From assembly GCA_004123355.1 (NCBI GenBank), contig SCHM01000004.1, forward strand, positions 6,227,017-6,291,016: 64,000 bases of DNA, written 5' to 3'. Positions 26,116-39,575 of this stretch are shown here, one piece after another. This DNA is from Amphirosellinia nigrospora. Its lineage: Eukaryota; Ascomycota; Sordariomycetes; Xylariales; Xylariaceae. The notes below the pieces were generated by a model. That model had not been told where the DNA came from and made no database searches. It worked only from the letters and a program-made list of their open reading frames with translations. Position 1 is the stretch's first letter; each line of letters starts with the position of its first letter. Made by a program: the position numbers and the translations under genes.

Positions 26116-27187
26116 ATATTATAAATATTTTAATTAAAATAAATAAAAATATTAAACTAAAAAAATTTATAAAAATATAATATAATATATATTATGCTAT
26201 AAAATTAACTATAAAACTTAGCTATTATAATAATTATTTAATAATATTATTAGTTAAAAATAATTAATTTAAAACTTTTAATTATTATAATTTTTTTATT
26301 ATTATTATAAATTTAATATATAATTAATTATATTAATTATAAATTATATAATATTAAAAAAATTAATATTTATAAATAAATTAATAAATTTTATAATTAT
26401 TTTTATATATATTTAATAAAACTAATAATTATATTATTAGTTTTATATAAAAAATAATTTTTATTTTTAATTATTAATATTTTTTTACGTTTAGTTTTTA
26501 AATATTTTTTATTAATATAATATATAATTTTATTATAAATATTAAAATTATATTATTATTAAAAAAACTATATATATTAATATTAAAAAACTTTTTAAAT
26601 TTAAACTTTTAAAAATATATATTATTTTAAATATTAAAAAGTTTATAAATTTTTTAAAAATATAATTAATAATAATATTTATATTTATATTAAAAAGCTT
26701 TTAAAATAGCTAGATTTTTAAAAGTATTAAAGTTTATAATATTTAAATAAATAAAAATAAAATCGATATTTTAAAACAAAATAATTTAAAAATTTTTTTT
26801 ATTAATAATTAATAAAAAATAAAACTAAATATAAAAGTTTATTTTTTTAATTAAAAATAAAAGTTTTTAATAAAACTTATAATAAATTTTATAAAATAAA
26901 TTATATAATTTAAATAAATAAAATTATATTTTTTATATATTTTATATTTATTATTTAAAAAAAAATTTATAATATAAATAAAAACTAAATAATTATTAAT
27001 AATAATTTAATAAAATTATTATTTTTAATAACTATTTTTTTTTTATAAAATAAATAATTAAAAGTTTTTATAAAAAATTTATATTATTTATATTAATATA
27101 TTAGTTTTTTTTATTAATTTTTAATTTATTTTAATTATAAAAATAAATTTATTATTATTAGCTTTTATAATATAAAATAATTTAATA

Positions 27188-28765
27188 TTTAAGTTTTATA
27201 AAAAAGTATAACTAAATAAAAAAAAGTTTTTTTATCGATAAAAAAATTTTTTATTTTTATATTTTAAATAAAAAATTTTTTACCCGAATTAAAAATTTTT
27301 TATTTATTTATTATTATATATTATAGTTTTTAATATTTATTTTTTATTATATAAATAATTATAAATTTAATAAAATAATTTAAATTAAATATTTATATTA
27401 AAAATAATAATATAATAAAATAAATTATAAAATTTTATTTTTAATTTTTTTTTTTATAAATTATATTAAATTTAATTTTATATTAAATTTAATTATTTAA
27501 TAATTATATATTTTATTAAACTTAATTATTTAATATATATATTATATTAATTATAATTATTAATATTATTTATTTAATTATATTTATAATTATTTTATTT
27601 TTTTATTTTTTTAATTTAATATTAATTTAAATATTTATTATTTTTAAATTATAAATTAATATTATTATTATAAATTTTATTTAAATATAACTTTTATTAA
27701 ATTATTTTTTAAAAAAACTATAATTATTATAAAATTAATTATTATATTAATATAATAAATATAATAATATTTTTTATAAAATATTTATTTATAATATTTT
27801 TTGTTTTTTTTTATTTTTATTATAATATTTTAAACGTAATTTTTAAATTTCTAAAAACTTTAAAACTTTAAATTAATTATAATAAACGTATTTTTAAATT
27901 TTCGAGTTTTTTTTTTTTAAACGTTTTAATTAGTTTATAAAATTTTTTTTAAATTTATTAATAAATTTAAGTTTTTTTTAAAAAGTTTTTTTTTTAAACG
28001 TTTTAGCTAGTTTATAAAGTTTTTTTAAACTTATTAATAAATTTAAGTTTTTTTTAAAAGTTTTTTTTTTAAACGTTTTAGCTAATTTATAAAGTTTTTT
28101 TTAAATTTATCGATAAATTTAAGCTTTTTTAAAAAAAATAAAATTTAATACGTTAAAAATTAATATATTTTATAATAATATTATTATTTAAAATATAAAA
28201 TTTATAATTATATTTAAAATTAAAAATAATTTATATTATATTTAAAATTAAAAATAGTTTATAATTATATTTAAATTTAAAATAATAATTTATATTTATT
28301 AAAAACTTTTTTAATTTTATTTAAATTAAAATTATTTTAAAAATTTTAATATTATAATAAATTTTTTTATTTAAAATAAAAATTAATTATTTATTATAAT
28401 ATTTAACTTTTTAATTTTATTTTATAGCTTAAAATTATAATTTAATTATAAAATAATAATATAATTTAATATATATTATATTATTAATAAAATAAATAAT
28501 AAAAATATTATATATTAATATTATATTTATAAATTTATTATTATTATTAATTAAATAACCGAATATTTTTATAATATAATTATATAATTATATAAAAAAT
28601 AAAATATTATAATTAATAAATTAAAATAAAATAGCAAGTTTACTATATATAATTTATTAAAAAAAAACAAACTAATATAATTAATAATTATAACTTATTT
28701 ATTAATTTAAATATATAGTTTTTAAAAACTTAAGTATTTTTACTTTTAAATTAAAAAGCTTTTAA
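27188..28765 (+). repeat. Repeat R, copy in element A copy 2
   Basis: About 1.58 kb. It starts ttaagttttataaaaaagta, has a TATCGATA palindrome about 45 bp in, a ~34 bp tandem array (taaatttaattatttaataatt units, about 27465-27550), a three-unit ~76 bp array (27905-28135) and ~29 bp units (28195-28285), and ends aaattaaaaagcttttaa. Its insertion into A is clean: A sequence resumes at tataatattaataaa. No frame, no long terminal inverted repeat and no internal LTR pair seen. It may be a very long solo LTR or a non-autonomous element. Confidence 0.65.
27905..28135 (+). repeat. Tandem array of ~76 bp units inside R
   Basis: Three units begin with aaacgtttta at 27919, 27996 and 28071 (periods 77 and 75). 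Each unit is itself nearly palindromic around aaacttattaataagttt. The unit number differs between R copies: three here, at 58680-58915 and at 6310-6545 (reversed); two at 47925-48075 (reversed); one at 56690-56760. Confidence 0.8.
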
Positions 28766-29505
28766 TATAATATTAATAAAATATATAAATTTTTTAATTA
28801 TATTTAAAAATATATAAATAACTTTTTTTATTTTTATTTTTATTTTATTATTATTTTATTAATAAAATTATTTTTTTTTTTAATATATTTAAAAAATATA
28901 TATAATATTTAAATATTATTTTTAGTTTATTTTAATTAAAAAATATTATTATATTATTAAAAAGTTTTTATTAATTATTTTTTTATTAAATTTTTAGATT
29001 TATATTAATATTTTAAAAATATTTATTATTATTAAATATATATAAATATTTAAATAGTTTATATTTTTTAAAAACTTTTAAACTTTTAAATAATATTTTA
29101 ATATAAATAAATTTTTTTATAATTTTTATTATTATATTAATTAGCTAAATTTTTATAAAAATAGTTTTATTTATTAAAATTATTAAAAAAAATAATAATA
29201 AATAATAATTTAAATTATTATAAATATTATATAAATTATATATTATAATTTATATTAATTAAAATAGTTTTTTTTAATATTATTTAAAATATTATTTATT
29301 TTAAAACTATATTTTATTATTATAATTTAAATTATATTTTATATTTATAAATTAATAAATATTTAAAATAAGTTTTAATATTATAATTTTTTATATTAAA
29401 CTAAGTTTTAAATAAAAATTAAATAAATTTATATTTTTTATATAAATATAATTAATTATATATTTAAATTAATATTTATTATAAACTAAAATTAAATATA
29501 GCTTT

Positions 29506-29803
29506 TATTAATATATAGATTTAATATTTAATTAACTTAATAATAAATTATATAATTATTAATGCTTAAATAATTATATAGTATAATAATATATAGCTTT
29601 ATATATATATTAATATTATGTAATATTATAAAAAAAGCTTTTTTTATATAAAATAAAAAAATATTAAGCTATTATAGCTATTTAAATAAATTTTCTAATA
29701 TTTAATAAAAAAATAACTTATTTAATTTATAACTAAAAAACTAAAAATATATAATAATATAAATATATTAATTAAGTTAACTAATTTAATATTACTTTTA
29801 ATA
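29506..29803 (+). repeat. 5' LTR of element E
   Basis: About 298 bp, starting tattaatatatagattt and ending ttttaata, with partner at 36662-36946. Shared landmarks are 'attattaatgcttaaat', an 'aaaaaaagctttttt' palindrome and 'aagctattatagctattt'. Confidence 0.75.
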
Positions 29804-32800
29804 TATATATTTTTATATAATAGTTAATATATTTTACGATTAATTGACTTTTAAAATATTTAATTAATATATTTTAGCTATTTTTAATTATTAATTTAAT
29901 TGTTTAATTAATAAATATTAATTAAAAAAAAATTAAAAAAAATTATCGTAAATTTAAAAATTAAAATAATAAAATATTAATATTTATTTAATAAAATAAT
30001 TAATTAATAAATTAATATTTAATAATAATTAAAAATAATAATATATAATTTTAAAATATATAAAATAAATTATATTAAAAAAAAAAAAATATAATAAAAT
30101 TATTAAAAATTTTAAATAAAAATCAAAAAATAATTTATTAATTATAAATATAAATAAAGCTTATAAAAATAAATTTAATAAAATTATCGATAATTTAAAA
30201 AAATTAAATAAATTAAATAAAAAGTTAATTTTAATTAATTTAATTAATTTAATTAATTAAATTAATTTAACTAATAAAAATATATTTAAAATATTTAATA
30301 ATAAATAATATTATTAAAAAAATAATTAAAAAATATTAAGCTTTTTAAATAAAGCGGTAAAAAAATAAATAAATTTTTTAAAAAGTTTAAATCGATTAAT
30401 TTTAAAAAAAAAAACTAAAGCGTAATTTTATTAAAAAAAGTTTAAAAATAAAAAAAAAAAAATTTATTTTATTTTAAATTTAAATTTAAATTCGTTAGAT
30501 TTATTATTATTATTATTAATTTAAAAAATTTAATAATATTTATTAAATATAAATATTATTTATTATAAAAAAAAAAAATTTTTATTTATAAATAAAACTA
30601 AACTAAAATAATATAAATTTAAACTAAAGCTTAATAAAAAAAACTATTTAAAAAAAGCTTAAAATTAATTAATATATTAATATAATTTATATTTATTATA
30701 AAACTATTAATTATAATTTTAAAAACTTTATTAGTTTATATAAAAATTAATATTATATAAATAATTATTAGTACGTTAAAACTAGCTTTTTTAAACTTAA
30801 TTAAAAATATTAAAAAAAAGTTATATATATTAAAAATTTTTAGTAAAACTTATAATATAATAAGCTAAATATATTAAAAAATATATAAAATAATATTATT
30901 AATTATAAATATAATAAAAAAATTTTATACTTTTTATATTTAAATTTTTTAAAAATATAAAATAATATAAAAAACTAAAAAAATAAATAAATAATAATAA
31001 ATTATAATATTTATAACTATAATAAAAATAAAATAATAGTTTAATATATATTATTATTAAAATTATAAAATATAAAAATATTATATTTAAAATTTAATCG
31101 ATAAATTTAATAATAATTTTAAAAACTATATAAAAAAAAACCTAAATTAAAAAACTATAAAAAAAAAAATCTAATAATAATATTATTAATAAAAATAAAA
31201 TTATAGCAAAAGTAATAATAAAAGCAAAAATTATAAATTAAATTTAAATTTAATTTAAAAAAAAAAATTATAAAAAAAAAAAAACCTTAAATGTTTTAAA
31301 TATAGTTAATAAAATTATATTATTAAAAATTGTTTTAATAAAAGTAATAATAATTAAAATTAAAATTTTAAACGATTAAAAATTTATAATATTTATAGTA
31401 AGCTTATAAAAAATTAAAAGCTATTTATAAACTTCGAAAATAATTTTAATTATTTTATTTATATAAATATAAATATTTTATAAAGTTTAATAAATTTTTA
31501 TAACTATAAATATTATTTTTTTTTTTATTATATTTAGTTTATTTTTTTTTATTTTAAATAATTATAATATTATTAATTATAAAAAACTATATTATATAAA
31601 GTAATTTTAAGCTAAAAAGTTATTATAGCTTAAAAAATTTTAATATAAAAAATTTTAATTTAAAAAACTTTAATTTAAAAAACTTTAATTTAAAAAATAA
31701 CTTTAGCTTTAATAATTATATTAAGCTAAAAAAATAATAGTAGATTTATTATAAAAAAAATTACTATAAACTTTTTTATAAAAAAAAATAACTATAAATT
31801 TATTTATTATAATAAACTTATTTATTAATTAAAAATAATAGACTTTTTTATTAAATAAAAGCTAGCTTTAGTAATAATAAATCTAAAAATAATTTAAAGC
31901 TAATTATTAAGCTAGTTATTAAATAAAAAACTATAATAATAATATTTTTAATTATATTTATTTTATATTTTTATTTTTAATAGTAATTTTAAATAATTTA
32001 AATTAAAAAATATATTAAATATTAAAATTATTAATAATAACGGACTAAATATTAAAGTTATTATATAAAAAATAATAGTATTTTTAAATATATTTATATT
32101 TTAAAAATTATTATATTTTAATTTATAAGCGTTATATTTTATTTAATATAAAATCGAATATAAAAATATATAATAATAAAGCTAATTTTAAAAAAAAGTT
32201 AATAATAAGTTTAACTAAAAAATAAAAAATATATAATTTATATAAAAAATAAACTTATATAAATAAAAAAATTAATACTATTATAAAAACTTTAAAACTT
32301 TTAATAAAAATAAATATAATATAAATATAAAAATATTTTTATTTATTTTATTATTTTTATTAAATATATTTTTAAAAAATAATTATATAAAATAAAAAAT
32401 TATTTAAATAAATATATTATAAAAAGCTATAAAATAACTATTATAAATTTTAATATTTAATAGCGTAGTTTTTTTTAAAAATATATAAAAAAAAAAAACT
32501 TTATATAATATATTAACTTTAAAAAAAACTATAAAAATTCGCGCTAAATATAATAAATAAAATTAAAATATTAAAAAAATTATTATTTAAATTATTATTA
32601 AAAAAAAAAATAAAAATAATTTTTAAAATTTAAAATAAATTAATTTTTTAATATTATTAGCTATATTATTTTAATATTAAAAAGTTAATATAAATAATTA
32701 AATATATTATAAATATTAATATTAAACTTAAAAAGTTAAATATTTTTTTTATTTTATTTATAATCGAACTAAAACTAAAAAATATATTTCGAAAAAATTA

Positions 32801-33122
32801 TTAAAAAAACCGATTATTTAAAAAAAATAATTTAAATAAACTTTAATTAAATTAAACTAGTTTTAATTAAAAAATATAAATATTTTTTATTTATAATAAA
32901 TAATAATAATAATATTATATTTTTAAAAATATAAAATAAAAATAAAATAAAAAATACTATTAAAATATATTTATAATAAATAAATAAAAAATTAATATTT
33001 TAAATATTTTAATTTAATAAAACTATTAAAAAAATATTATATTTTATATATAAATAATAATAAAAAGTTCGGTATAAAAAATTTAAAAACATTTATAATA
33101 AAATAAAAATAATTATTATTAT

Positions 33123-33408
33123 TATTAGGTAGCTAAAGGGTACAATATTATATATAATAAAAAGTAAAATAAATATTTATATATATTAATTTATTTTTTT
33201 TAACTATTCGTATAAAAGCTAGGCTTTTGTATAAAAAATTCTTTTATACGAAAGAATTTTACTATAATATATTATACAACTAAATCGGGCAAAAATATTA
33301 GCCCAACTTTATTATACGAACAACTAATATTATAATTAATAATTAGCTATCGTACGCATTAATACCGATATATTAACTCCGTATATAAATAATACTACAA
33401 TTATAACA
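33123..33408 (-). repeat. Solo LTR of element B, nearly free of RIP
   Basis: A 286 bp unit that on the reverse strand starts TGTTATAATTGTAGTATT and ends CTACCTAATA, giving the clearest copy of the B LTR. It is flanked on both sides by ATTAT (33118-33122 and 33409-33413), a perfect 5 bp target duplication. It keeps many CA and TG dinucleotides and two adjacent hairpins at 33209-33257. It sits inside heavily mutated element E, so it arrived after most of E's mutation or was spared. It supplies the reference for the termini of the other B LTRs. Confidence 0.85.
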
Positions 33409-34859
33409 ATTATTTTATTATTTATAAATTAATATTAAAATAATATAATTAAAAATTAATAAATTTTATTTAAAATAAAACTAAAGTTTATTTTTATAAA
33501 CTAAATTATTAATTATATTTTAAATATATAAAGTTTTAATAATTATATATATTTTTAATAAAATAAATTAATTTATAATAAAAAAAATAATTTTAACTAA
33601 AAAATATTTTAATTATTTAAATTAAAAAAAAAAATAATAAATTTAATTTTAATAATTTATAAATAATAAATATATATTATATAATATTTATTAATAAATT
33701 TATATATTATTAGCTAAAAAACTAAAAGTTAAAAAAATTAACGCTATATTTTTAAATTATAAAATATATTTAATTATATAGTTTAATTTATTAAAAAATA
33801 TAAAATATTATATATATTATATATAATTTTTTATAAAAATATTAAAAATATAAATAATATTTATAATTTTAAAAATATTATATATTTATTATTTTTAAAA
33901 TATAATATAAATTTAAATAATATTATTAAAAAATTAAAAATTTTATTTAAATATAAAACTATAATTATAATATTATCGAAAATAATATTATAAATAATAA
34001 AAATAAATTAAAAAATTTAATTAATTATAAAAATAAATATAAAACTAATTTTTATTATTAAACGTAATAAAAAAAAACTTTAAAAAAATTTAATTAAAAG
34101 TTTATATTTATTATATAAAATAAATAAAAATTATTTTAATATAATTTATATTTTAAATATAATATTAAACTAAAAAAAAAAAATATATATATAAATAATT
34201 TTATAAACAATTTAAAATATAAAACTAAAATAAATAAATTTAAAACTTAAAAAATTAATATAATATTAATAGTTTATAAAAAACTAAATTAAATAAACTA
34301 AACTATTTTTATATTTTTAAAAAGTTATTTTTATATAAATTATTTATAAAAATTATTAAAAAAATTTATAATAAAAATATTTATTTTAATAAATTTATTT
34401 TAAAAAAAATATTTATAAAAAAAAATAAAACAAAATAATTTAAAGCTATATTTAAAAAAATATAGTTTATTTAAATATAATATTTTAAAATTTATAAAAT
34501 ATATAAAAATTATTTATAACTATTTTATTAATTTTATATAAATATTTAAAAAAAAAATTTATTAATTAATAAACTAAATAAATATAAAGCTAAAATTTAT
34601 ATTTATAAGTTTATTTAGTATAAAAATATTAATTATAATAAAACTTTTGTTTTTATAGTTTAAATAATATAAAAAATTTTAATAATTTTAATAACCGTTT
34701 AAAAATAATATATTATTTAAATTAATTTTATAATATATATTTTAATAAAACTTTTTATAAAAAAATATTTATAAAATAGTTTAAAATATTAAAAAATATT
34801 TTAAAACTTTTAAATTAAAATAAAAAAAATATAACTAATTAATTAAAAAAATTATTAAA

Positions 34860-35023
34860 CTAATAAAACTTTTATATAGTTTTAAATAATTAAAATATAA
34901 ATAATAAATTAAAATTAAAAAATTATAAATAAAATTAAATTTAAGCTTATAATTTTTAATAATATTATATATATTAACTATAAAATAAAAATTATAATAT
35001 TTTATATAAATAATTTTTTAATT
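34860..35023 (+). pseudogene. Element E reverse transcriptase remnant (Ty1/copia type)
   Basis: Codons near 34869-34890 read L-L-Y-S-F-K-stop, matching the LYGLKQ box of Ty1/copia RT with the stop as a mutated Gln. Codons 34991-35023 read I-I-I-F-Y-I-N-N-F-L-I, the (I/V)xxxYVDDFLI catalytic box with both Asp as Asn. The distance of about 40 codons between boxes fits the family. Inactive. Confidence 0.6.
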
Positions 35024-36661
35024 ATAAAACTTAATTTAAATTATTTAAAAAATATTATTATAAAAATAAATAAAATAATTTTAATAAATAATTTAAACTA
35101 AACTAATTAATTTTTAAACATATAAATTATAAAAAATAAAATTAATAATAATATAAGCTTTAATTAAAAATAATATATAATTAAAATATTTAATTTTAAT
35201 AGCTTAAATTTAATATATAAATATTTTATATTTATAAATACTAAAAAATAACTTACGTTATAAAACGTAAAAAAAACTTATTTTTAAAAATAAAATATTT
35301 AATTATATTTTTTTATTTAGCAAATTAAGTTTTTTTTTTAAAATTATAAAGCTTAATATAAGTTTTATTATTTTATTTAAATAAAATTTATAATAAATCT
35401 TTAATAATATATTAAATATAAAATAATAAATTAAATATATAAAAAATATTTTAAATTATAATTAAATATAATAAACTAAAAAAAAACTATTTATATAATT
35501 TATAATAATATAAATTTATTTATTATTATTAATATTATTTTAATATTAAATTTATAAATAATAAATTATTAATAAAATATATATATTTTTAAATAATTAT
35601 AATATTATAATATTTTATTTATAATTAATTATAATAAAATTTTATTAAAATAAATATATATATAAATAAAATAATAAATAATTTAATATAATAAAGAATT
35701 TTTTAAATAAACTTAAAATATTATTAAATAGTTTTATTATTTTTTTATATAATAATATAAAAACTATAAATTAGTTTAAATATATAATTATATTAAAATA
35801 AAAAAATATATAAAAATAATATTATTATATTAACTAAAAAATATAATTAATTATATTAAACTAATATATATAAAGTTAAAAATAATTTAGCTAATAAATT
35901 AATTAAACTATTAAAAAAGCTAAATATTAAAAGTTTTTATTTTTATTTAACTTATAAATTAAAAAAATTAATAAAAAAAAACAAAAACTAAGCTTTTTAA
36001 AATTTTATATAATAAATAATAGTTTAAACTTATTTATTATTATTAAAAAAAAAAATATTAATATATTAATTTTAAAAAATAATTAATTTAATATTTTAAT
36101 ATTTATAATATTTTAAAACTATAAATTTTATATATAACTAATTTAATTTATTTTATTATATAATTAATAAACTTATTAAATATTAAAAAAGATAATATTT
36201 AATTAAAAATAATTAACGTTATTTATTTATTTTTTAAATCTAAAAAAGTTTTAAAAGTTTAAATTTAAAAAAAAGTTTAAAATTTTAAAAAATAGCGCTA
36301 TTTAATTATTTATTTAATAAATATTTAATAAATATAAAAAACAGTACTATTTTATTTTATATATTTATAAAAAATAAAATTTTAAAAGTTTTTTTTTTAA
36401 ACTTTAAAATAAATAAAAATTATATTAAATTATAATAATAATAAAAACGTTTATAAATAATAATTTTAAACTAAATAAAAAATAAATTTATTTTAAAAAA
36501 TATATAGTTTATATATATATAAATATTACGTTTAGTTTAATTAATTAATTATATATTTTTAGTTATAAAAAAAAAAGTTTAATTATAATATTAAATTAAT
36601 TTAAAGTTTTTATTATTATTTTTTTAAAATTATAATATTATAATATTTATAGCTAAAAAAA

Positions 36662-36946
36662 TATTAATATATAGATTTAATATTTAATTAATTTAATAAT
36701 AAACTATATAATTATTAATGTTTAAATAGCTATATATATAATAGCACGTAATTTTATTTATACGCTAAATATTATATAATATATATAAAAAAAGCTTTTT
36801 TTACGCAAAATAAAAAATATTAAGCTATTATAACTATTTAAGCAAATTTTTTAGTATTTAATAAAAAATAGCTTATTTAGTTTATAACTAAAAAATATAA
36901 TAATATATATTAATTAAGCTAATTAACCTAGTATTACCCTTTAGTA
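36662..36946 (+). repeat. 3' LTR of element E
   Basis: 285 bp direct repeat of 29506-29803, less mutated (it keeps gcacgtaa, tacgctaa, acgcaaaa, aacctagtattaccctttag). It is preceded by an A-only run (36654-36661) in the position of a polypurine tract. Confidence 0.75.
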
Positions 36947-36954
36947 TTAATATT

Positions 36955-37460
36955 ATTTTATATATTTTAAATAAAAAATTTTTTTATTTAAATTAAAAAC
37001 TTTTTTATTTTTTTTATTATTATATATTTAATTTTTAATATTTATTTTTTATTATATAAATAATTATAAATTTAATAAATAATTATAATTAAATATTTAT
37101 ATTAAAATAATAATAATATAAATAAATTATAAAATTTATTTTAATTTTTTTTTTTTTTAAATTATATTAAATTTAATTTTATATTAAATTTAATTATTTA
37201 ATAATTATATATTTTATAAACTTAAATATTTAATAATTATATATTATATTAAACATAATTATTTAATATTTTTAATTATTATAATTATTTATTTTTTTAT
37301 TTTTTAATTTAATATTAATTTAAATATTTATTATTTTTAAATTATAATTAATATTATTATTATAAACTTTATTTAAATATAATTTTTATTAAATTATTTT
37401 TTAAAAAAACTATAGTTATTATAAAATTAGCTATTATATTAATATAATAAATATAAATTA
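36955..37460 (+). repeat. Repeat R fragment
   Basis: Starts about 60 bp inside R (tatattttaaataaaaaa) and runs to about the middle (aactatagttattataaaa, then ataaatata), after which it no longer matches. It contains the ~34 bp units at about 37180-37265. The missing first bases next to the E LTR suggest a deletion at this junction. A minus-strand open stretch at 37369-37569 crosses its end and is low-complexity chance. Confidence 0.6.
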
Positions 37461-39575
37461 TATTTATAATTAAAAATTTTTTTTTTAAAAAACTAACGTT
37501 TAATATTATAATATATATATAAAAATATAAATAAAAACTATTAATAATAAACCTATTAAAATTAAACAAAATATAATTTATATTAATAAAAACTATTATA
37601 TAAAAGCTTTATATAATATTATCGAAAAAATAATATAAAATTATATAAAAATTAAACTATATTATATAATATTTTTATAACTATTAAATAATTTTTTTAT
37701 TAATATTTTATATAAACTATTATTTATAAATATATTTTAAATTTAATAATTTTAATATTAGCTTATTAAATATAATAATAACTAAATTTAAAAACTATTA
37801 TTTTATTTTTAATTTTATATATAATAATAAACTAATAAAATAATATAAACTATTTAAAATATTAATTATTTATTAAACTATTTTATTTAATAAAAATAAT
37901 TATTATTTTTATTTTATATTTAAAAAAAAATTATTAAATATATATTATATTTAAAATATATAAAATATTTTTTTATTACTATTAAATTTTTATTATATTA
38001 TTTATTTAAAATATTAAAAAATAAAAAAAAATCGATTTTTTAAAAAAATAATATTTATATTTAATAAAGTTTAAAAAAAATATAAATAAAAATATAATTT
38101 TATTATATAATAATAATATAAAAAATTATTATAAAAAAAACTAAATATTATTTACCGGTTATTATTTTATTAAAATATATATTATTTATAATAAAAAATT
38201 AAACAAATTTTATAATTTATTTATAAAATAATAATATAGCTTTAATATATATTATTATTATCGATAAATAAAATATTATTAATATAGTTATATAAAAAAA
38301 AACTATTATAATTAAAAAAAAAAATACGTTAAAAATAACTTGTTTAAAAAACTATATTAATATAGCTAATAACTTTAACTTATTAAAATATACTTATAAA
38401 TTTTAAACATTTAAACTTTTTATTTTTAATTTAAAAGGTTTTAGTTATATATTTATTTTATTTATTATTAAATAATATTTTATATTATAATTAAAAAATA
38501 ACTAAAATAAAAATATTAAATAATTTTATTAATAATTTAATAAAATATATTATAATATTTAAATTATACTTTATTTAAAATATTATAAATTAAATTAATT
38601 AATTATAAATTTATTTTTAAAAAGTTTTATATATTTTTAATATTAATAAAAAAGCTTAATTAATATTTTTTTTTATTTTTATTTTATATTTTTAATTTTT
38701 TAATAAAAAATATATAATAATAATAAAATTAAATAGTTTAATAATTTTTTTTATAAATTATTAGTTTATATTTATTATATATATTTATTTATATTTTTAA
38801 AAAAATTATTTATAATTAAAAAAATTTTATTATTATATAAAATATAAATATATAATAAAAGTTTTTTATTTAAATATTTTTTTATTAAATTTATTTTAAA
38901 TTAATAATATTTTTTAAAAATATTTTTTTTTTAAAAAAAAATTATTTTTTTAAAAAACTTTTTTTTTTTTATATTTATTATAAGTTTATTTTTTATATAT
39001 TAACTAGCTTAATATTTAATATATTATATTTAGCTAGAATAATAATGATTTAAATTTTTTATTTATTAAAATTTAATTTTTTAAAAAATATTTTTTTAAA
39101 ATATATTTTATTAATAATAATTAAAATATTTATTATTAAAAATTAATTATTATATTTTATTAATATTAAACTTAAATAATTAAATAAAATTATTATTATT
39201 ATTTAATTTTAAAATAAAATAAAAGTTTATTTAAATAAAAATAAAAAAAAAATATAAAAATTATAATAATAAATTTTTATATTTTTTTTTATAAATTTTA
39301 TTTTATTTATAATTTATTATTATTAAATAATAAATTATTTAAAAATAAGATTTTATATAAACGTTAAAATCGATATTTCTTTTTTAAATATTTTAATATA
39401 GTTTTAATTATTAATTAAAAAATAGTTTATTTTTAAATTTTTTTTATATTTAGTTTTATTAAATTTAGTTTTATTAGCTAAATAAATAAAAATAGTTTAA
39501 AATTAAAAAAATTTAGCTAATATATATTAATTAAAACTAAATAATTAAAAATTAATTTTAGTTTTTTTATTATAA
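37461..39575. other. Unassigned degraded DNA, possibly transposon-derived
   Basis: No partner elsewhere in the window that I can align. The part around 38150-38450 is richer in C and G (accggtt, tatcgataa, aaaggttttag), and a plus-strand reading contains a weak resemblance to a gypsy RT 'FGLKGAP' box near 38430. One box is not enough to call it. Element D starts directly at 39576. Confidence 0.3.

Larger units (their letters stand above)
26116..29505 (+). mobile_element. Element A copy 2: pol fragment split by R
   Basis: 26116-27187 aligns with A 18350-19445 and 28766-29505 continues with A 19445-20190. The halves are separated by an R copy (27188-28765). The fragment covers the region upstream of RT through the RT and connection region. 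It is far more degraded than copy 1: most remaining C and G of copy 1, including many outside CpA/TpG, have become T and A here. The left end abuts the C LTR and the right end is cut by element E at 29506. Confidence 0.7.
29506..36946 (+). mobile_element. Element E: Ty1/copia retrotransposon
   Basis: A 7.4 kb element bounded by direct LTRs (29506-29803 and 36662-36946). Reverse transcriptase lies in the 3' third (about 34860-35020), with a LYxxK(Q)-like box followed about 110 bp later by F-Y-I-N-N-F-L-I at 35000-35023, the YVDDFLI box of Ty1/copia. RT close to the 3' end, with no integrase after it, supports Ty1/copia. A B solo LTR (33123-33408, reverse) was inserted later. The left side interrupts element A copy 2; on the right an R fragment starts after a few bases, so the original right flank and target duplication are lost. 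Gag, protease and integrase are not readable. Confidence 0.65.

Noticed and set aside
27905-28135. CRISPR array
   Set aside because: Units are ~76 bp, contiguous and self-complementary with no unique spacers; it is a tandem array within a dispersed repeat.
33070-33420. Host gene or promoter, because GC is higher than around it
   Set aside because: Matches B LTRs over its whole length and has a perfect 5 bp target duplication.
37369-37569. 66-codon open stretch on the minus strand
   Set aside because: Low complexity (F, I, N, Y) and crosses the end of an R fragment into unrelated sequence.
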